Shown: in pieces, positions 8,586 through 17,331 of the stretch
How the letters are laid out: the number at the start of each line of letters is the position of its first letter
How positions within the stretch are numbered: position 1 is the first letter of the stretch
Source: Acidobacteriaceae bacterium
GTDB lineage: Bacteria; Acidobacteriota; Terriglobia; Terriglobales; Acidobacteriaceae
NCBI GenBank assembly: GCA_903642225.1
Contig: CAHJWI010000038.1
Location: 1 to 39,081 of the forward strand
Length of the DNA: 39,081 bases
Reading direction: 5' to 3'
The notes under the pieces: model-generated
Databases searched by the model: none
What the model was told of the DNA's origin: nothing
What the model saw: the letters and a program-made list of their open reading frames with translations, nothing else
Program-made: the position numbers and the translations under genes

Positions 8586-9392
8586 GTGGACGTCGCTGTC
8601 ATATCGCCGCATCGCGATGATGCGGCGTTTTCCTGCGGTCTCTTGATCGTTGCTCTGTTGCGCGCAGGCAAGAACGTTACAGTCTGCAACCTCTTCACAC
8701 GCAGCGACTACGCGGTCACAAACATCGGCATTAACCCGGAAGCGGAGCGGGTCGAAGGTGTAAGTCTTGCACGCTTGCGTGAAGACAAGGCCGCGGTCGC
8801 GGCAATGCTTCAATGCGCTACGCGGCTTAGCTGTACTCCGGGCCGCCTCACGCTGCGTGATTATGGCTGGCTTGATGCTCCGTTGCGTCTTCAGGTCAAC
8901 AGCGAATACGTCGTACTCGCTCCTGTCCCCGTCGAAGAGGCGCACGCTCAAGCCCACTTCTTCGCGAAACACTTGAACGAGTGGGCTCACTTCGATGCGG
9001 TAATGGCACCTCTCGCCCTCGGGGACCACATTGATCATCGCATCGCACGGGAGACCGCAAAGCTCGTGGTCCCTGCAGAGCGACTGGCCTTTTATCAGGA
9101 TCTGCCGTATGCCGCACGTCTGTCTGCGGACGCGCGTTCTCGCGAGACCACAACGGCCTTCTCCGGCCCGAACAGTCAGAGTTGGTTGCCGTCTTTAATG
9201 GCGGTCGAGGACGGCTTAGCTATGAAGCAACTTTTCGCGCTCTGCTATCCCTCGCAGATTGAGCCGCAGGTGGCAACTGAAATTGCAGCATACGGCGCCG
9301 ACCTTTGCGGCAGTGCGGGACAAGCGGCAGAGCTGTGGTTCGCACAACTGCCGCTTCAGGCTAGACTGCAGGCTGCATGCCGCCAGGCCTGA
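8586..9392 (+). CDS. PIG-L family (GlcNAc-type) deacetylase
   Basis: 268 residues beginning with GTG two bases after the preceding stop. The PIG-L/LmbE zinc signature is present: SPHRDDAAFSCG near the N-terminus gives the H-x-D-D ligands and catalytic Asp, and GDHIDH supplies the downstream H-x-x-H. The family removes N-acetyl groups from GlcNAc-containing substrates (GlcNAc-PI, mycothiol or bacillithiol precursors, antibiotic intermediates). Nothing here decides among them, and no bacillithiol or mycothiol partner genes are present. No signal peptide, so cytosolic. The gene converges on the S1/P1 nuclease gene with a 4-bp gap and no room for a dedicated terminator. Confidence 0.85.
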   Translation: MDVAVISPHRDDAAFSCGLLIVALLRAGKNVTVCNLFTRSDYAVTNIGINPEAERVEGVSLARLREDKAAVAAMLQCATRLSCTPGRLTLRDYGWLDAPLRLQVNSEYVVLAPVPVEEAHAQAHFFAKHLNEWAHFDAVMAPLALGDHIDHRIARETAKLVVPAERLAFYQDLPYAARLSADARSRETTTAFSGPNSQSWLPSLMAVEDGLAMKQLFALCYPSQIEPQVATEIAAYGADLCGSAGQAAELWFAQLPLQARLQAACRQA

Positions 9393-9396
9393 TCTG

Positions 9397-10251
9397 TTAG
9401 GGCGTCTCTGGTGCGGGTACGAACACTTTTGGCGGGTCGGTGAAGAGGCGGTTCAGTACCGCTGCCAAGCGCAGGCCAGCCAACTCCAGCAGGTGATCCA
9501 CCACCGGGATTTCCCGCGCGTAGTACGCCTCATCTACAGCGCCCCCGACGGGAAGCAGCGCGGCGGCAACGGCCGCATTTGATTCTGCCGCCCACGCTAC
9601 CGGATCATCCATGCCGGCTACCTCGTGTGTTGTGCTAATTTCCTTTTCCAGCACAGAGTCGTACGCGCTGGTGCTCAACCCTCGATGCTGGATGAGGCCG
9701 CTGTCCCACGCGGAATGCAGCGAGCAGGGATATCTTCCGCAGGCGGTCGCGCCGAAAGTCACGGTTGTAATGCCATTGCCACCTTCAAACGGTCCATAGG
9801 TGTGCATGGGCTGGTGCAGATCACCAATGAAGTGAACCAGGTATTTCAAGGCAATAGCTCGGTCTGGCGGATCAAGGTGTGGATCGGCAACGCGTGTCTC
9901 AAAGAAAAGGATGCGGTCTACGACGCAGTCCCGCCACACATCATTGGCAGAACCGCGTGTTACGCCCGGCTGCACAGGACAGTCACGATCTCGATTGTAT
10001 GTGTCCGCGTCGGCTGGGATGTTGACGTAGTGCCAGCCTGCTGTCTGCGTCTCCATGGGACGGTACGTATCTGCCCACGACGAGACATCCCCAAGAGTCT
10101 CTGTACCAAGCAGTGCACGTACATTCTGCAGCGCCACCGGAGTCAGGTGCTGCTCCGCAATCAACGCGACGAGCCGATGCCCCTGGCGTCCCCATGCGAA
10201 AGCGGGGGTGCTGAACGTAAGCAGCAGGAAGGCAGCAAACAGCTTTCTCAT
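9397..10251 (-). CDS. Secreted S1/P1-type zinc nuclease
   Basis: 284 residues. A signal peptide ends at AFA, leaving mature Trp-Gly (WGRQGHRLVALIAEQHL), as required because the mature N-terminal Trp of S1/P1 nucleases is a zinc ligand. Further ligands are visible: DVSSWAD, WHYVNIP, VHFIGDLHQPMHTYG with GGN, and LHSAWDSG. Members hydrolyse single-stranded DNA and RNA and often 3'-nucleotides, using three zinc ions. Cysteines in RDRDCPVQPG, DVWRDCVV and ACGRYPC are probably disulfide-bonded in the periplasm. A scavenging role is likely, which would supply purine nucleosides or bases to catabolism such as the operon at 14.7-22.9 kb, but that link is inference. Confidence 0.92.
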   Translation of the reverse strand: MRKLFAAFLLLTFSTPAFAWGRQGHRLVALIAEQHLTPVALQNVRALLGTETLGDVSSWADTYRPMETQTAGWHYVNIPADADTYNRDRDCPVQPGVTRGSANDVWRDCVVDRILFFETRVADPHLDPPDRAIALKYLVHFIGDLHQPMHTYGPFEGGNGITTVTFGATACGRYPCSLHSAWDSGLIQHRGLSTSAYDSVLEKEISTTHEVAGMDDPVAWAAESNAAVAAALLPVGGAVDEAYYAREIPVVDHLLELAGLRLAAVLNRLFTDPPKVFVPAPETP

Positions 10252-10413
10252 GCGTCCAGCATACGTCCACTCTGCCCTGGCACTGCAATTCGTCGTCCGG
10301 TGCCTGGATGCAGCTTCACGAAACTTTCAAATTGGACGTTTCGTCGAACATCTAGACGATGAAGCCGCGCGTCACAGGCCCTGAAGTAACGGTCGGTGAA
10401 AAGGACCCTTCTC

Positions 10414-11637
10414 ATGCGTTTCAGTTCTGCACGTATTGTTCGCCGCACGTTCGTCGTTCCGTTAGTGCTTGCCGCTCTCGGTGCGGCAGGTTTCACGGGT
10501 GTACCTGCGCCAGCGCAGGTCGCGGCAGTCCCAACCCCAATGGCGAGCACTCGTCTGATCGGTACGGTGCAATCTGTATCGGCAACGGCGTTGACGATTA
10601 CAAAGGACGACGGCACCGGTGTGGATGTCACGCTGTCTGATGCCGTCCGCGTTCAGCAACTACTTCCCGGCAGCACCGACATCAGGACAGCGCAGGACGT
10701 AACCGCGGCGGATATTGCTGTCGGTGACCGTGTCCTGGTCGCAGCTCGCCCCGGTGGTTCGGGGACGATGAGTGCCAGCCGTGTGGTCCTGATGAAAAGT
10801 TCTGCAATCGCTCAGACGAATGCAAGTCGTCAGGCAGATTGGCAGAAGCGCGGATCCGGCGGCCTGGTGACCGCAGTAGATCCCGCTGCAAAAGTAATCT
10901 CTGCCTCGTCCGGAACTCGCAAGCTCAGCATCCAGGCATCCGGAACGACGGTCTTTCGCCGTTATGCTCCTGGCTCGGTAAAGTTTGAGGATGCGAAAGT
11001 CGGTACCTTTGCAGACATCCACGTTGGCGACCAGTTACGAGTTCGCGGAAGTAATGATGTAGATACCGGCAAGATCGCAGCGGACGAGATCGTCACGGGA
11101 TCATTTCGTAATGTCGCCGGTCTTGTGGCTTCGGTCGACACGGCCGCCGGCACACTTTCCCTTAAGGATTTAGCGACAAAAAGGAACGTTACGATTGCCA
11201 TCGGTCCAGATGCCGACCTGCGCGCCTTGCCTCCAGAGATGGCCGCACGCTTTGCAGCTCGCGCGCGGAGTGCTGCGACATCACCCACGGCCAGCAGCCA
11301 GCCATCCGCACCGGGCGCAACTCCGGCGCCTGACGCAGGAACAGCCAGACCTGCCGGTGTTGCCGGCACAGGTACCGGTCGTCCTTCGGCGAGTGCCTCT
11401 GCCGACTTGTCCCAGGTAGTTCCTCGATTGCCCAAAACTACGCTGGCAGCGCTCAAACCGGGTGAGGCCATTATGGTGGTGGGCTCTGGTGAATCGTCGG
11501 CGGGTTCGGTCACTGCCATCACCTTGCTGTCGGGCGTGGAATCACTCTTAGCCGCGTCTCCCTCCGGAGCTTCCAGCTTCAATCTTTCCCCATGGAGCAT
11601 GGGTGGCGGAGAGGCTGCTGCCGGGGGCACACAATAG
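10414..11637 (+). CDS. Exported DUF5666-like repeat protein
   Basis: 407 residues. A signal-like basic and hydrophobic N-terminus (VVPLVLAALGAAGFTG) is followed by repeated beta modules of DUF5666 type: LIGTVQSVSATALTITKDDG, VGDRVLVAARPG, GGLVTAVDPAAKVISASSG, VGDQLRVRGSND, and a third module VAGLVASVDTAAGTLSLKD. A low-complexity Ala/Pro/Ser/Thr linker (about residues 290-340) precedes a final module. ATG 10414 is preferred over the in-frame GTG at 10396 because AAGGA sits 8 nt upstream. The Oar-like receptor begins 54 bp downstream and is probably cotranscribed. Function unknown; likely periplasmic or surface-attached. Confidence 0.75.
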   Translation: MRFSSARIVRRTFVVPLVLAALGAAGFTGVPAPAQVAAVPTPMASTRLIGTVQSVSATALTITKDDGTGVDVTLSDAVRVQQLLPGSTDIRTAQDVTAADIAVGDRVLVAARPGGSGTMSASRVVLMKSSAIAQTNASRQADWQKRGSGGLVTAVDPAAKVISASSGTRKLSIQASGTTVFRRYAPGSVKFEDAKVGTFADIHVGDQLRVRGSNDVDTGKIAADEIVTGSFRNVAGLVASVDTAAGTLSLKDLATKRNVTIAIGPDADLRALPPEMAARFAARARSAATSPTASSQPSAPGATPAPDAGTARPAGVAGTGTGRPSASASADLSQVVPRLPKTTLAALKPGEAIMVVGSGESSAGSVTAITLLSGVESLLAASPSGASSFNLSPWSMGGGEAAAGGTQ

Positions 11638-11691
11638 TCACGACTACAGTCCAACATATCCGACACCCTCTCACAGCCCCTCAGGAGCCTG

Positions 11692-14613
11692 ATGTTTTCA
11701 CGTCGTAACGCGAGTTCCATGTTCGCCGGTCCACTTCTCTGTATTGGTCTGCCACTGATTCTGCATGGTGCGCTCGCAGCCCAGGCCGGTGCTCCTGCCG
11801 GCGCTCAAACCGGTGCGCTGACTTCCGGTGCTGTCAGTGGCACGGTGCTTGACCCGGACGCCGCAGTGATCCCGGGAGCCACCATTCTGCTTACGCCCTT
11901 AAAGGGGCCTGCGCTCTCCGCGACATCCGGCGGCGATGGTTCATTCGACCTGGAGGCGGTGCCCGCAGGTACCTACACCTTCACGGTGACCATGCAGGGC
12001 TTCGGTTCGTTCGTAAAGCAAAACGTGCGTGTCGCCGGCCAGCCGGTAAAGATCGCTGTCAAGCTCAGTATTGAAGAGCAGAACACCACCATCACGGTCA
12101 CGACGAACGACAACCAGGTGTCTGTGGACCCGGACTCAAATGGAAGTGCAATCGTGGTAAAGGGCGCAGACCTCGACGCCCTCTCCGACGATCCGGATGA
12201 GCTCTCAAACGAGCTGACGGCACTTGCCGGACCTGCGGCCGGGCCCAGTGGTGGCCAGATCTATGTCGATGGCTTTACCGGTGGCCAGCTGCCACCAAAA
12301 TCCGCCATTCGGGAAATACGCATCAACCAGAATCCCTTTTCAGCGCAGTACGATCAGCCCGGCTTTGGGCGTGTAGAAATCTTGACCAAACCCGGAACCG
12401 ATAAGCTACATGGCCAGCTCAGCGTTCAAGGCATGGACAAGTCTTTCAACACCTCCAGCCCGTTTTTGGGATCGGCAAACAACCAGCCGGACTACCATCA
12501 AATTTTCTTCATTGGCTCCGTAAGCGGTGCCATTTCCAAGGCGGCTTCGTTCAACGTTGCCGCCAGCCACCGTACCATTCAGAACAACAATGTCTTCAGC
12601 GGAACCATTGCCAGCACAACGCCCAACTCCCCTACGCTCTGCGCTCCGGGAACTGCAGGTTGCATGCAAACGACTTATCCTGATGCATTCCGCGGCATCT
12701 TTGCACCGAGCACGCGCTATGACTTCAGCCCCCGCATCGACTATGCCGTCACCGACAAGAACACATTGACGGTAAGGTATCAGCTAGAGCACAGCGACTC
12801 ACAGAACGCAGGCACAGGGGGCCTTGTTTTGCCCACCGCAGGGTATAACTCTAACTCCCGCGAGAACACCGTACAGATCAGCGATTCGCAAATTCTGAGT
12901 GCCAAGCTCATTAACGAAACCCGGTTTGAATTTCGGCGCGGGCAGTCCGCACAGGATCCGCTCTCCACAGCGCCCACGGTCACCGTCACCGGCAACTTCA
13001 CCGGCGGCGGCAATGCGACCGGCACTGAAACCAGCACGCAGGACCACTACGAAGTGCAGAACTACACCTCCGTCCAGCTCGCAAAAAACTTTATACGCGC
13101 GGGTCTCCGTGTGCGTACAGACCGCACAGCCCAGTTCTCCACGCAAAACGCAAACGGCACCTTCAGCTATGCCACAGTTGCTGACTACATCGCGAACCAG
13201 CCGTTCCAATACAAGATGGCGACCATCGCCAACCCTCGTGTGGGCACACACCTGACCGATGTCGGCCTATACGCCGAGGACGATTGGAAGGTGAAGCCGA
13301 ATCTGACCCTGACCTATGGCCTGCGATACGAGGCACAGGGAACCATCAACAGCAAGCATGATCTCGCACCTCGGTTTTCTGCCAACTATGGTGTGCCACG
13401 CAAAAACGGCAGCCCGCTTACCGTCCTGCGTTTCGGCTATGGCGTATTTCTTACTCGGTTCGACATCGGCGATGTGATCAACACGCTGCAGCAAAATGGC
13501 GTGAACTCGGTCGTGCAGACGTTCCTTTCGCCGGCAGCAGGCTGCGCCCCCGGCAGCACCGCTGCCTGCGGAACCAATGCCGCAGCCAAGCCTATAACGT
13601 ACACGCTCGCCTCCAATCTGCGCAGCGAGTACAACTCCCAAATAGCCCTGGGCATCGACCAGCAACTTCCAATGAAGACTACGCTGTCTGCCACCTACAT
13701 CAACACCATCGGCATCCATCAATACCTGTCGCGCAGCCTTCCCACCGTCGACAACAATCTGCTGTATCAGTACCAGGCTGAAGGGTATTACCGGCAAAAC
13801 CAGCTACTACTCAACGTCCGCTCGCAGGTCTCCCCTAAGCTCTCATTTTTTGGTTTTTACGCCTTTAACCTGGCGAACAGCAACACCCAGGGTGCTAATG
13901 CGTTTGCCACCGACAGTCTCAACGCGCATACCGACTACGGCCGCTTCCAGAATCGCTCACGACTCTTCTTTTTCGCCAGCTATACCGCACCGTTCAAGAT
14001 CAATCTAAGCCCCTTCATGATTGCCAACTCGGGCACACCATACAACGTCACCACCGGCACCGACGTCAACGGCGACTCCATCATCAACGACCGCGCGCAG
14101 TTTGCAAACGGCCTCACCTCGGGCAACTGCACCAATGCGCTCAACTTTGCCACACCCGGCGTCACCACCGATACCTACACCCGCGTTCCTCAGAACTACT
14201 GCACTGGGCCAGCAAATTTCACCTTCAACACACGCATCGTGCGCGCCTTTGGCTTCGGACCCAAGATCGGAGCAGCCGCGGCAAACAACAACAACGGCGG
14301 TCCGGGCGGCGGTGGACCGCCCGGCGGCAGCGGACCACGTGGTGGCGGCGGTGGTGGCGGACGCGGCGGCGGCTTTGGTGGAGGCGGGCTTGGCAGTGGC
14401 AGCTCCGGTCACAAGTACACCGTCTCCCTCGGCGCGCAGATCCTCAACCTGTTCAACACCGTGCCGTACGCTCCACAAAACGGCAATCTGACCGCTTACA
14501 GTCCGGATCCCACCAAGAACCTTTTCGGCAAATCACAGTCGCTTAATCAAGGTCCATTCTCGTCCGGGTCCGCTGTCCGGCGCATCTTTTTGCAAGCAAA
14601 CTTCAGCTTTTAA
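11692..14613 (+). CDS. Oar-like TonB-dependent outer-membrane receptor
   Basis: 973 residues. Signal peptide (about 1-30), carboxypeptidase-regulatory-like domain about 45-125 (AVSGTVLDPDAAVIPGATI, GSFDLEAVPAGTYTFTVTM), plug about 130-235 (GGQIYVDGFTGGQLPPKSAI, NPFSAQYDQPGFGRVEILTK), then a beta barrel ending in the outer-membrane C-terminal Phe (LQANFSF). Paired aromatic/polar strands are visible, such as TLTYGLRYEAQG and RSRLFFFASYTAPF. A striking Asn/Gly-rich segment of about 40 residues (about 864-905) interrupts the barrel near its end, probably as a surface loop. AGGAG lies before the ATG. Substrate unknown; members expanded in Acidobacteriota are often linked to glycan or peptide uptake. 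Intact, unlike the receptor pseudogene upstream. Confidence 0.9.
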   Translation: MFSRRNASSMFAGPLLCIGLPLILHGALAAQAGAPAGAQTGALTSGAVSGTVLDPDAAVIPGATILLTPLKGPALSATSGGDGSFDLEAVPAGTYTFTVTMQGFGSFVKQNVRVAGQPVKIAVKLSIEEQNTTITVTTNDNQVSVDPDSNGSAIVVKGADLDALSDDPDELSNELTALAGPAAGPSGGQIYVDGFTGGQLPPKSAIREIRINQNPFSAQYDQPGFGRVEILTKPGTDKLHGQLSVQGMDKSFNTSSPFLGSANNQPDYHQIFFIGSVSGAISKAASFNVAASHRTIQNNNVFSGTIASTTPNSPTLCAPGTAGCMQTTYPDAFRGIFAPSTRYDFSPRIDYAVTDKNTLTVRYQLEHSDSQNAGTGGLVLPTAGYNSNSRENTVQISDSQILSAKLINETRFEFRRGQSAQDPLSTAPTVTVTGNFTGGGNATGTETSTQDHYEVQNYTSVQLAKNFIRAGLRVRTDRTAQFSTQNANGTFSYATVADYIANQPFQYKMATIANPRVGTHLTDVGLYAEDDWKVKPNLTLTYGLRYEAQGTINSKHDLAPRFSANYGVPRKNGSPLTVLRFGYGVFLTRFDIGDVINTLQQNGVNSVVQTFLSPAAGCAPGSTAACGTNAAAKPITYTLASNLRSEYNSQIALGIDQQLPMKTTLSATYINTIGIHQYLSRSLPTVDNNLLYQYQAEGYYRQNQLLLNVRSQVSPKLSFFGFYAFNLANSNTQGANAFATDSLNAHTDYGRFQNRSRLFFFASYTAPFKINLSPFMIANSGTPYNVTTGTDVNGDSIINDRAQFANGLTSGNCTNALNFATPGVTTDTYTRVPQNYCTGPANFTFNTRIVRAFGFGPKIGAAAANNNNGGPGGGGPPGGSGPRGGGGGGGRGGGFGGGGLGSGSSGHKYTVSLGAQILNLFNTVPYAPQNGNLTAYSPDPTKNLFGKSQSLNQGPFSSGSAVRRIFLQANFSF

Positions 14614-14634
14614 CACGTCCCCAACTTTGGAGCA

Positions 14635-14665
14635 GCGAGAGCCGCCATTCGTGGTGGCCCTCGCG
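14635..14665. terminator. Possible bidirectional terminator between convergent genes
   Basis: GCGAGA-GCCGCCA (14635-14647), TTCG tetraloop (14648-14651) and TGGTGGC-CC-TCGC (14652-14664) give a GC-rich imperfect stem between the receptor and the aldehyde dehydrogenase gene. A short TTT follows rather than a long T tract. Confidence 0.45.
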
Positions 14666-14675
14666 TTTCGACCGT

Positions 14676-16055
14676 CTAACGCTTCTTCCCAAGAGAAGCC
14701 ACGACGGTCTTGGCGTTCATGAACTCGCGCATACCTGTGGCGCCAAGCTCTCGTCCATACCCTGAACGCTTTGTACCGCCAAACGGCAGTCGCGGGTCTG
14801 ACACAACCATGCTGTTCAGGAACACCATCCCGGTCTCGATGCCATTCAGCAGCCGCTGCTGCTCGTCCGGTGACTCCGTCCAAACGGACGCGCCCAGGCC
14901 ATAGGGCGTATCGTTCGCAATTGCAATTGCGTCGTCCACATCGCTCGCACGGAACAACAGCGCAACCGGTCCAAAGATCTCCTCCCGGTACACGTCGCTT
15001 GTGCGCGGTACGCCGGAGATTACGGTCGGCTCAAAAAAGAACCCGCTGCCGACCATGCGAGATCCACCCGACAGAATTCTTCCGCCCGCCGCAACGCACG
15101 CGCGAATTTGGCCTTCAAGCCGATCCAGCGCGTGGGCACTTGAGAGTGGCCCCACCTCGGTCTCCCGCTTCATCGGGTCGCCAATCTTCAACCGTTCCAT
15201 CGCCTGTGCCATACCCCGCCGCACCTCGGCATACACGTCGTTGTGGACGATGAAGCGTTTCGCGGCAATACACGATTGGCCGCCATTTACCATTCGACTC
15301 TCCACCGCCGCGGCGATCGCATCTCCAACCCGCGCTGACGGCATGATCACGAACGGGTCGCTGCCACCCAGCTCCAACACAGTCTTCTTCAGCAGGTAGC
15401 CCGCCTGCGCCGCAATCGCTCGTCCCGCGCCCTCACCACCCGTCACCGTCGCGCCAATCACTCTCGGGTCGCTCAGCACGGCTTCCACCGCGTCCACGCC
15501 AATGTGCAACGACAGTAACGCACCCCGCTCAAAACCCGCTTGCCGCACCAAGCCCTCAATGCGCATGGCGCATTGCGGCACGCTGGGCGCAGGTTTCAGC
15601 AGCACCACGTTCCCGGCAATCAACGCAGGAACGGCAAACCGGAACACCTGCCAGAATGGAAAGTTCCACGGCATCACGGCCAGGATCACACCCATCGGCT
15701 CGTACTGCACATACGCCTGGCCGCCCTCCACGCGCAGCATGTCCGGTGCCAGCAGCCGTGCAGCGTGCGTCGCGTAATAGCGGCAACAGTCAATGCACTT
15801 ATCGATCTCTGCCTCGGCCGCAGTGATCGGCTTGCCCATCTCCAGCGTGATCAGCCGCGCCAGTTCGTCGCGCTCTTCTTCCAGCAACACCGCAAGCTTG
15901 CGGGTGCAAAGGGCACGGTGTTCCAGTGGAATCACCCGGTGTTTTGCATACGCTCGTTCCGCAAGCGCTATCCGCTGGACCACCGCCTCGTTTACTAGTG
16001 GTTCAAAGGTGCGGACTAGCGTTCCGGTCGCGGGGTTCACTGTCTGGATCGGCAT
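14676..16055 (-). CDS. NAD(P)-dependent aldehyde dehydrogenase (succinate-semialdehyde dehydrogenase-like)
   Basis: 459 residues, standard ALDH length. Visible motifs: VMPWNFPFWQVFR, KPAPSVP, the catalytic general-base Glu in VLELGGSDPFV, the nucleophile Cys in NGGQSCIAAKRF, EEIFGPVALL, and LPFGGTKRSGYGREL. It oxidises an aldehyde to the acid with NAD(P)+. Sequence similarity points to the succinate-semialdehyde group, but its place as the last gene of a urate-degradation operon suggests a related aldehyde, and the substrate is unresolved. ATG 16055 is chosen because GGAAG precedes it and it clears the upstream stop by 10 bp; an in-frame TTG at 16076 would overlap the upstream gene. Confidence 0.85.
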   Translation of the reverse strand: MPIQTVNPATGTLVRTFEPLVNEAVVQRIALAERAYAKHRVIPLEHRALCTRKLAVLLEEERDELARLITLEMGKPITAAEAEIDKCIDCCRYYATHAARLLAPDMLRVEGGQAYVQYEPMGVILAVMPWNFPFWQVFRFAVPALIAGNVVLLKPAPSVPQCAMRIEGLVRQAGFERGALLSLHIGVDAVEAVLSDPRVIGATVTGGEGAGRAIAAQAGYLLKKTVLELGGSDPFVIMPSARVGDAIAAAVESRMVNGGQSCIAAKRFIVHNDVYAEVRRGMAQAMERLKIGDPMKRETEVGPLSSAHALDRLEGQIRACVAAGGRILSGGSRMVGSGFFFEPTVISGVPRTSDVYREEIFGPVALLFRASDVDDAIAIANDTPYGLGASVWTESPDEQQRLLNGIETGMVFLNSMVVSDPRLPFGGTKRSGYGRELGATGMREFMNAKTVVASLGKKR

Positions 16056-16065
16056 GGTTCTTCCA

Positions 16066-17331
16066 TCAACCGGCAAGCTCTGCCAGCGTTTCCGCCAGCA
16101 CTTGAACTCCGTTTGTCATCGCTTCTACCGTAGCAAATTCATCTGGCCTGTGGCTTACACCTCCACGGCACGGTACAAAAATCATGCCCACCGGCCCAAG
16201 CCGCGCCATGAACAACGAGTCGTGGTAAGCCCGGCTCACCATGCGCCGAAAAGAGAAACCATTCCGCTTGGAAGCACCCTCGACGGCCTCGATGATCGTT
16301 TCGTCGCACGTCGCCGGCGGATCCGCATTGACCTCGACCATGGTGAACGCAACACCCCGCTTCTCCTGTAGATCCTCTCCAGCCAATCGCACCGCGGCAA
16401 CCACCATATCGCGCCTTTCCGGGTCGATGTCCCGCACGTCCAGTTGCATCTCTACGCCGCTCGGCACACTGTTTACTGCACCCGGATGCACCTGCACCGT
16501 TCCCACCGTGGCCACCGTATCCACCGCACCTGTGTGCAGGGCGGCAGCCTCCACAGCCAGGATCCATTCGGCTGCGGCGCATAGCGCATCTCGCCGGTCC
16601 GGCATCAGCAACGCTCCAGCATGCCCACCAAAGCCGTCTACACGCACACGGTAACTCGCAGGTGCCGCAATCGCGCTCACCACACCTATGTCCAGGCTCT
16701 CCCGCTCCAGCAGCGGCCCCTGCTCAATGTGCAACTCCACCCAACTGCTGTACACCCCCTGCGGCAAACGCACAGAAGTAAGATCCCCGACGAACCCTGC
16801 AGCCTCACGAACCTCCGCCAGCGTTTGCTCCTCTGCATCCAGCAAGCCATCGGCGCGCTCGGGCGTGAGCGTTCCCGCCATCAGCCGGCTCCCCAGGCAG
16901 CCAATGCCAAAGCGCGTCGGCTCCTCCGCTGTAAACAGCACCAACTCCACAGACCTTCGCAATCGCACACTTGCGCGCTGCAGCGACCGGATCGCCTCCA
17001 GCCCGCCAAGCACGCCAAGCGTTCCGTCATACATCCCCGCGTGGGGAATCGCGTCCGTGTGGGAGCCCGTGCCAACTGCGGCGAGCGAAGGATCTGTGCC
17101 CTGCCAGCGCGCAAAGGTATTGCCCACGGCATCCTCCCGTACCTGCAGGCTCGCATCCGCAAACAGCGTCTTCATCCAGGCACGTGCTGCCATGTCGTCC
17201 TCGGTAAACACCACACGTGTGACTGCGGTTCCACCATTTCGCTCGGTCTGCTCGCAACGCGTAAACGCCGCAAGCTGCTCCAACTCCGCCTGCAAGCGCC
17301 GCCCGTCCACGGCGATCGCTTCACTCGCCAC
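16066..17331 (-). CDS. Ureidoglycolate amidohydrolase (M20 Zn-dependent amidase)
   Basis: 421 residues, M20/hydantoinase-carbamoylase type. Metal ligands appear in order: GTGSHTDAIPHAGMYDG (His and Asp), FTAEEPTRFGIGCLGSR (Glu pair), ELHIEQGPLLE (His) and the distal SRAYHDSLF (His). The TAEEPTRFGIGCLGSR signature resembles plant ureidoglycolate amidohydrolase rather than allantoate amidohydrolase, whose distinct copy lies two genes upstream. The predicted reaction is ureidoglycolate to glyoxylate, CO2 and two ammonia, the last step of the pathway. The GTG start overlaps the allE stop by 11 nt, so translation is coupled. Carbamoyl-amino-acid hydrolase is an alternative within the same family, made less likely by context. 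Confidence 0.82.
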   Translation of the reverse strand: MASEAIAVDGRRLQAELEQLAAFTRCEQTERNGGTAVTRVVFTEDDMAARAWMKTLFADASLQVREDAVGNTFARWQGTDPSLAAVGTGSHTDAIPHAGMYDGTLGVLGGLEAIRSLQRASVRLRRSVELVLFTAEEPTRFGIGCLGSRLMAGTLTPERADGLLDAEEQTLAEVREAAGFVGDLTSVRLPQGVYSSWVELHIEQGPLLERESLDIGVVSAIAAPASYRVRVDGFGGHAGALLMPDRRDALCAAAEWILAVEAAALHTGAVDTVATVGTVQVHPGAVNSVPSGVEMQLDVRDIDPERRDMVVAAVRLAGEDLQEKRGVAFTMVEVNADPPATCDETIIEAVEGASKRNGFSFRRMVSRAYHDSLFMARLGPVGMIFVPCRGGVSHRPDEFATVEAMTNGVQVLAETLAELAG

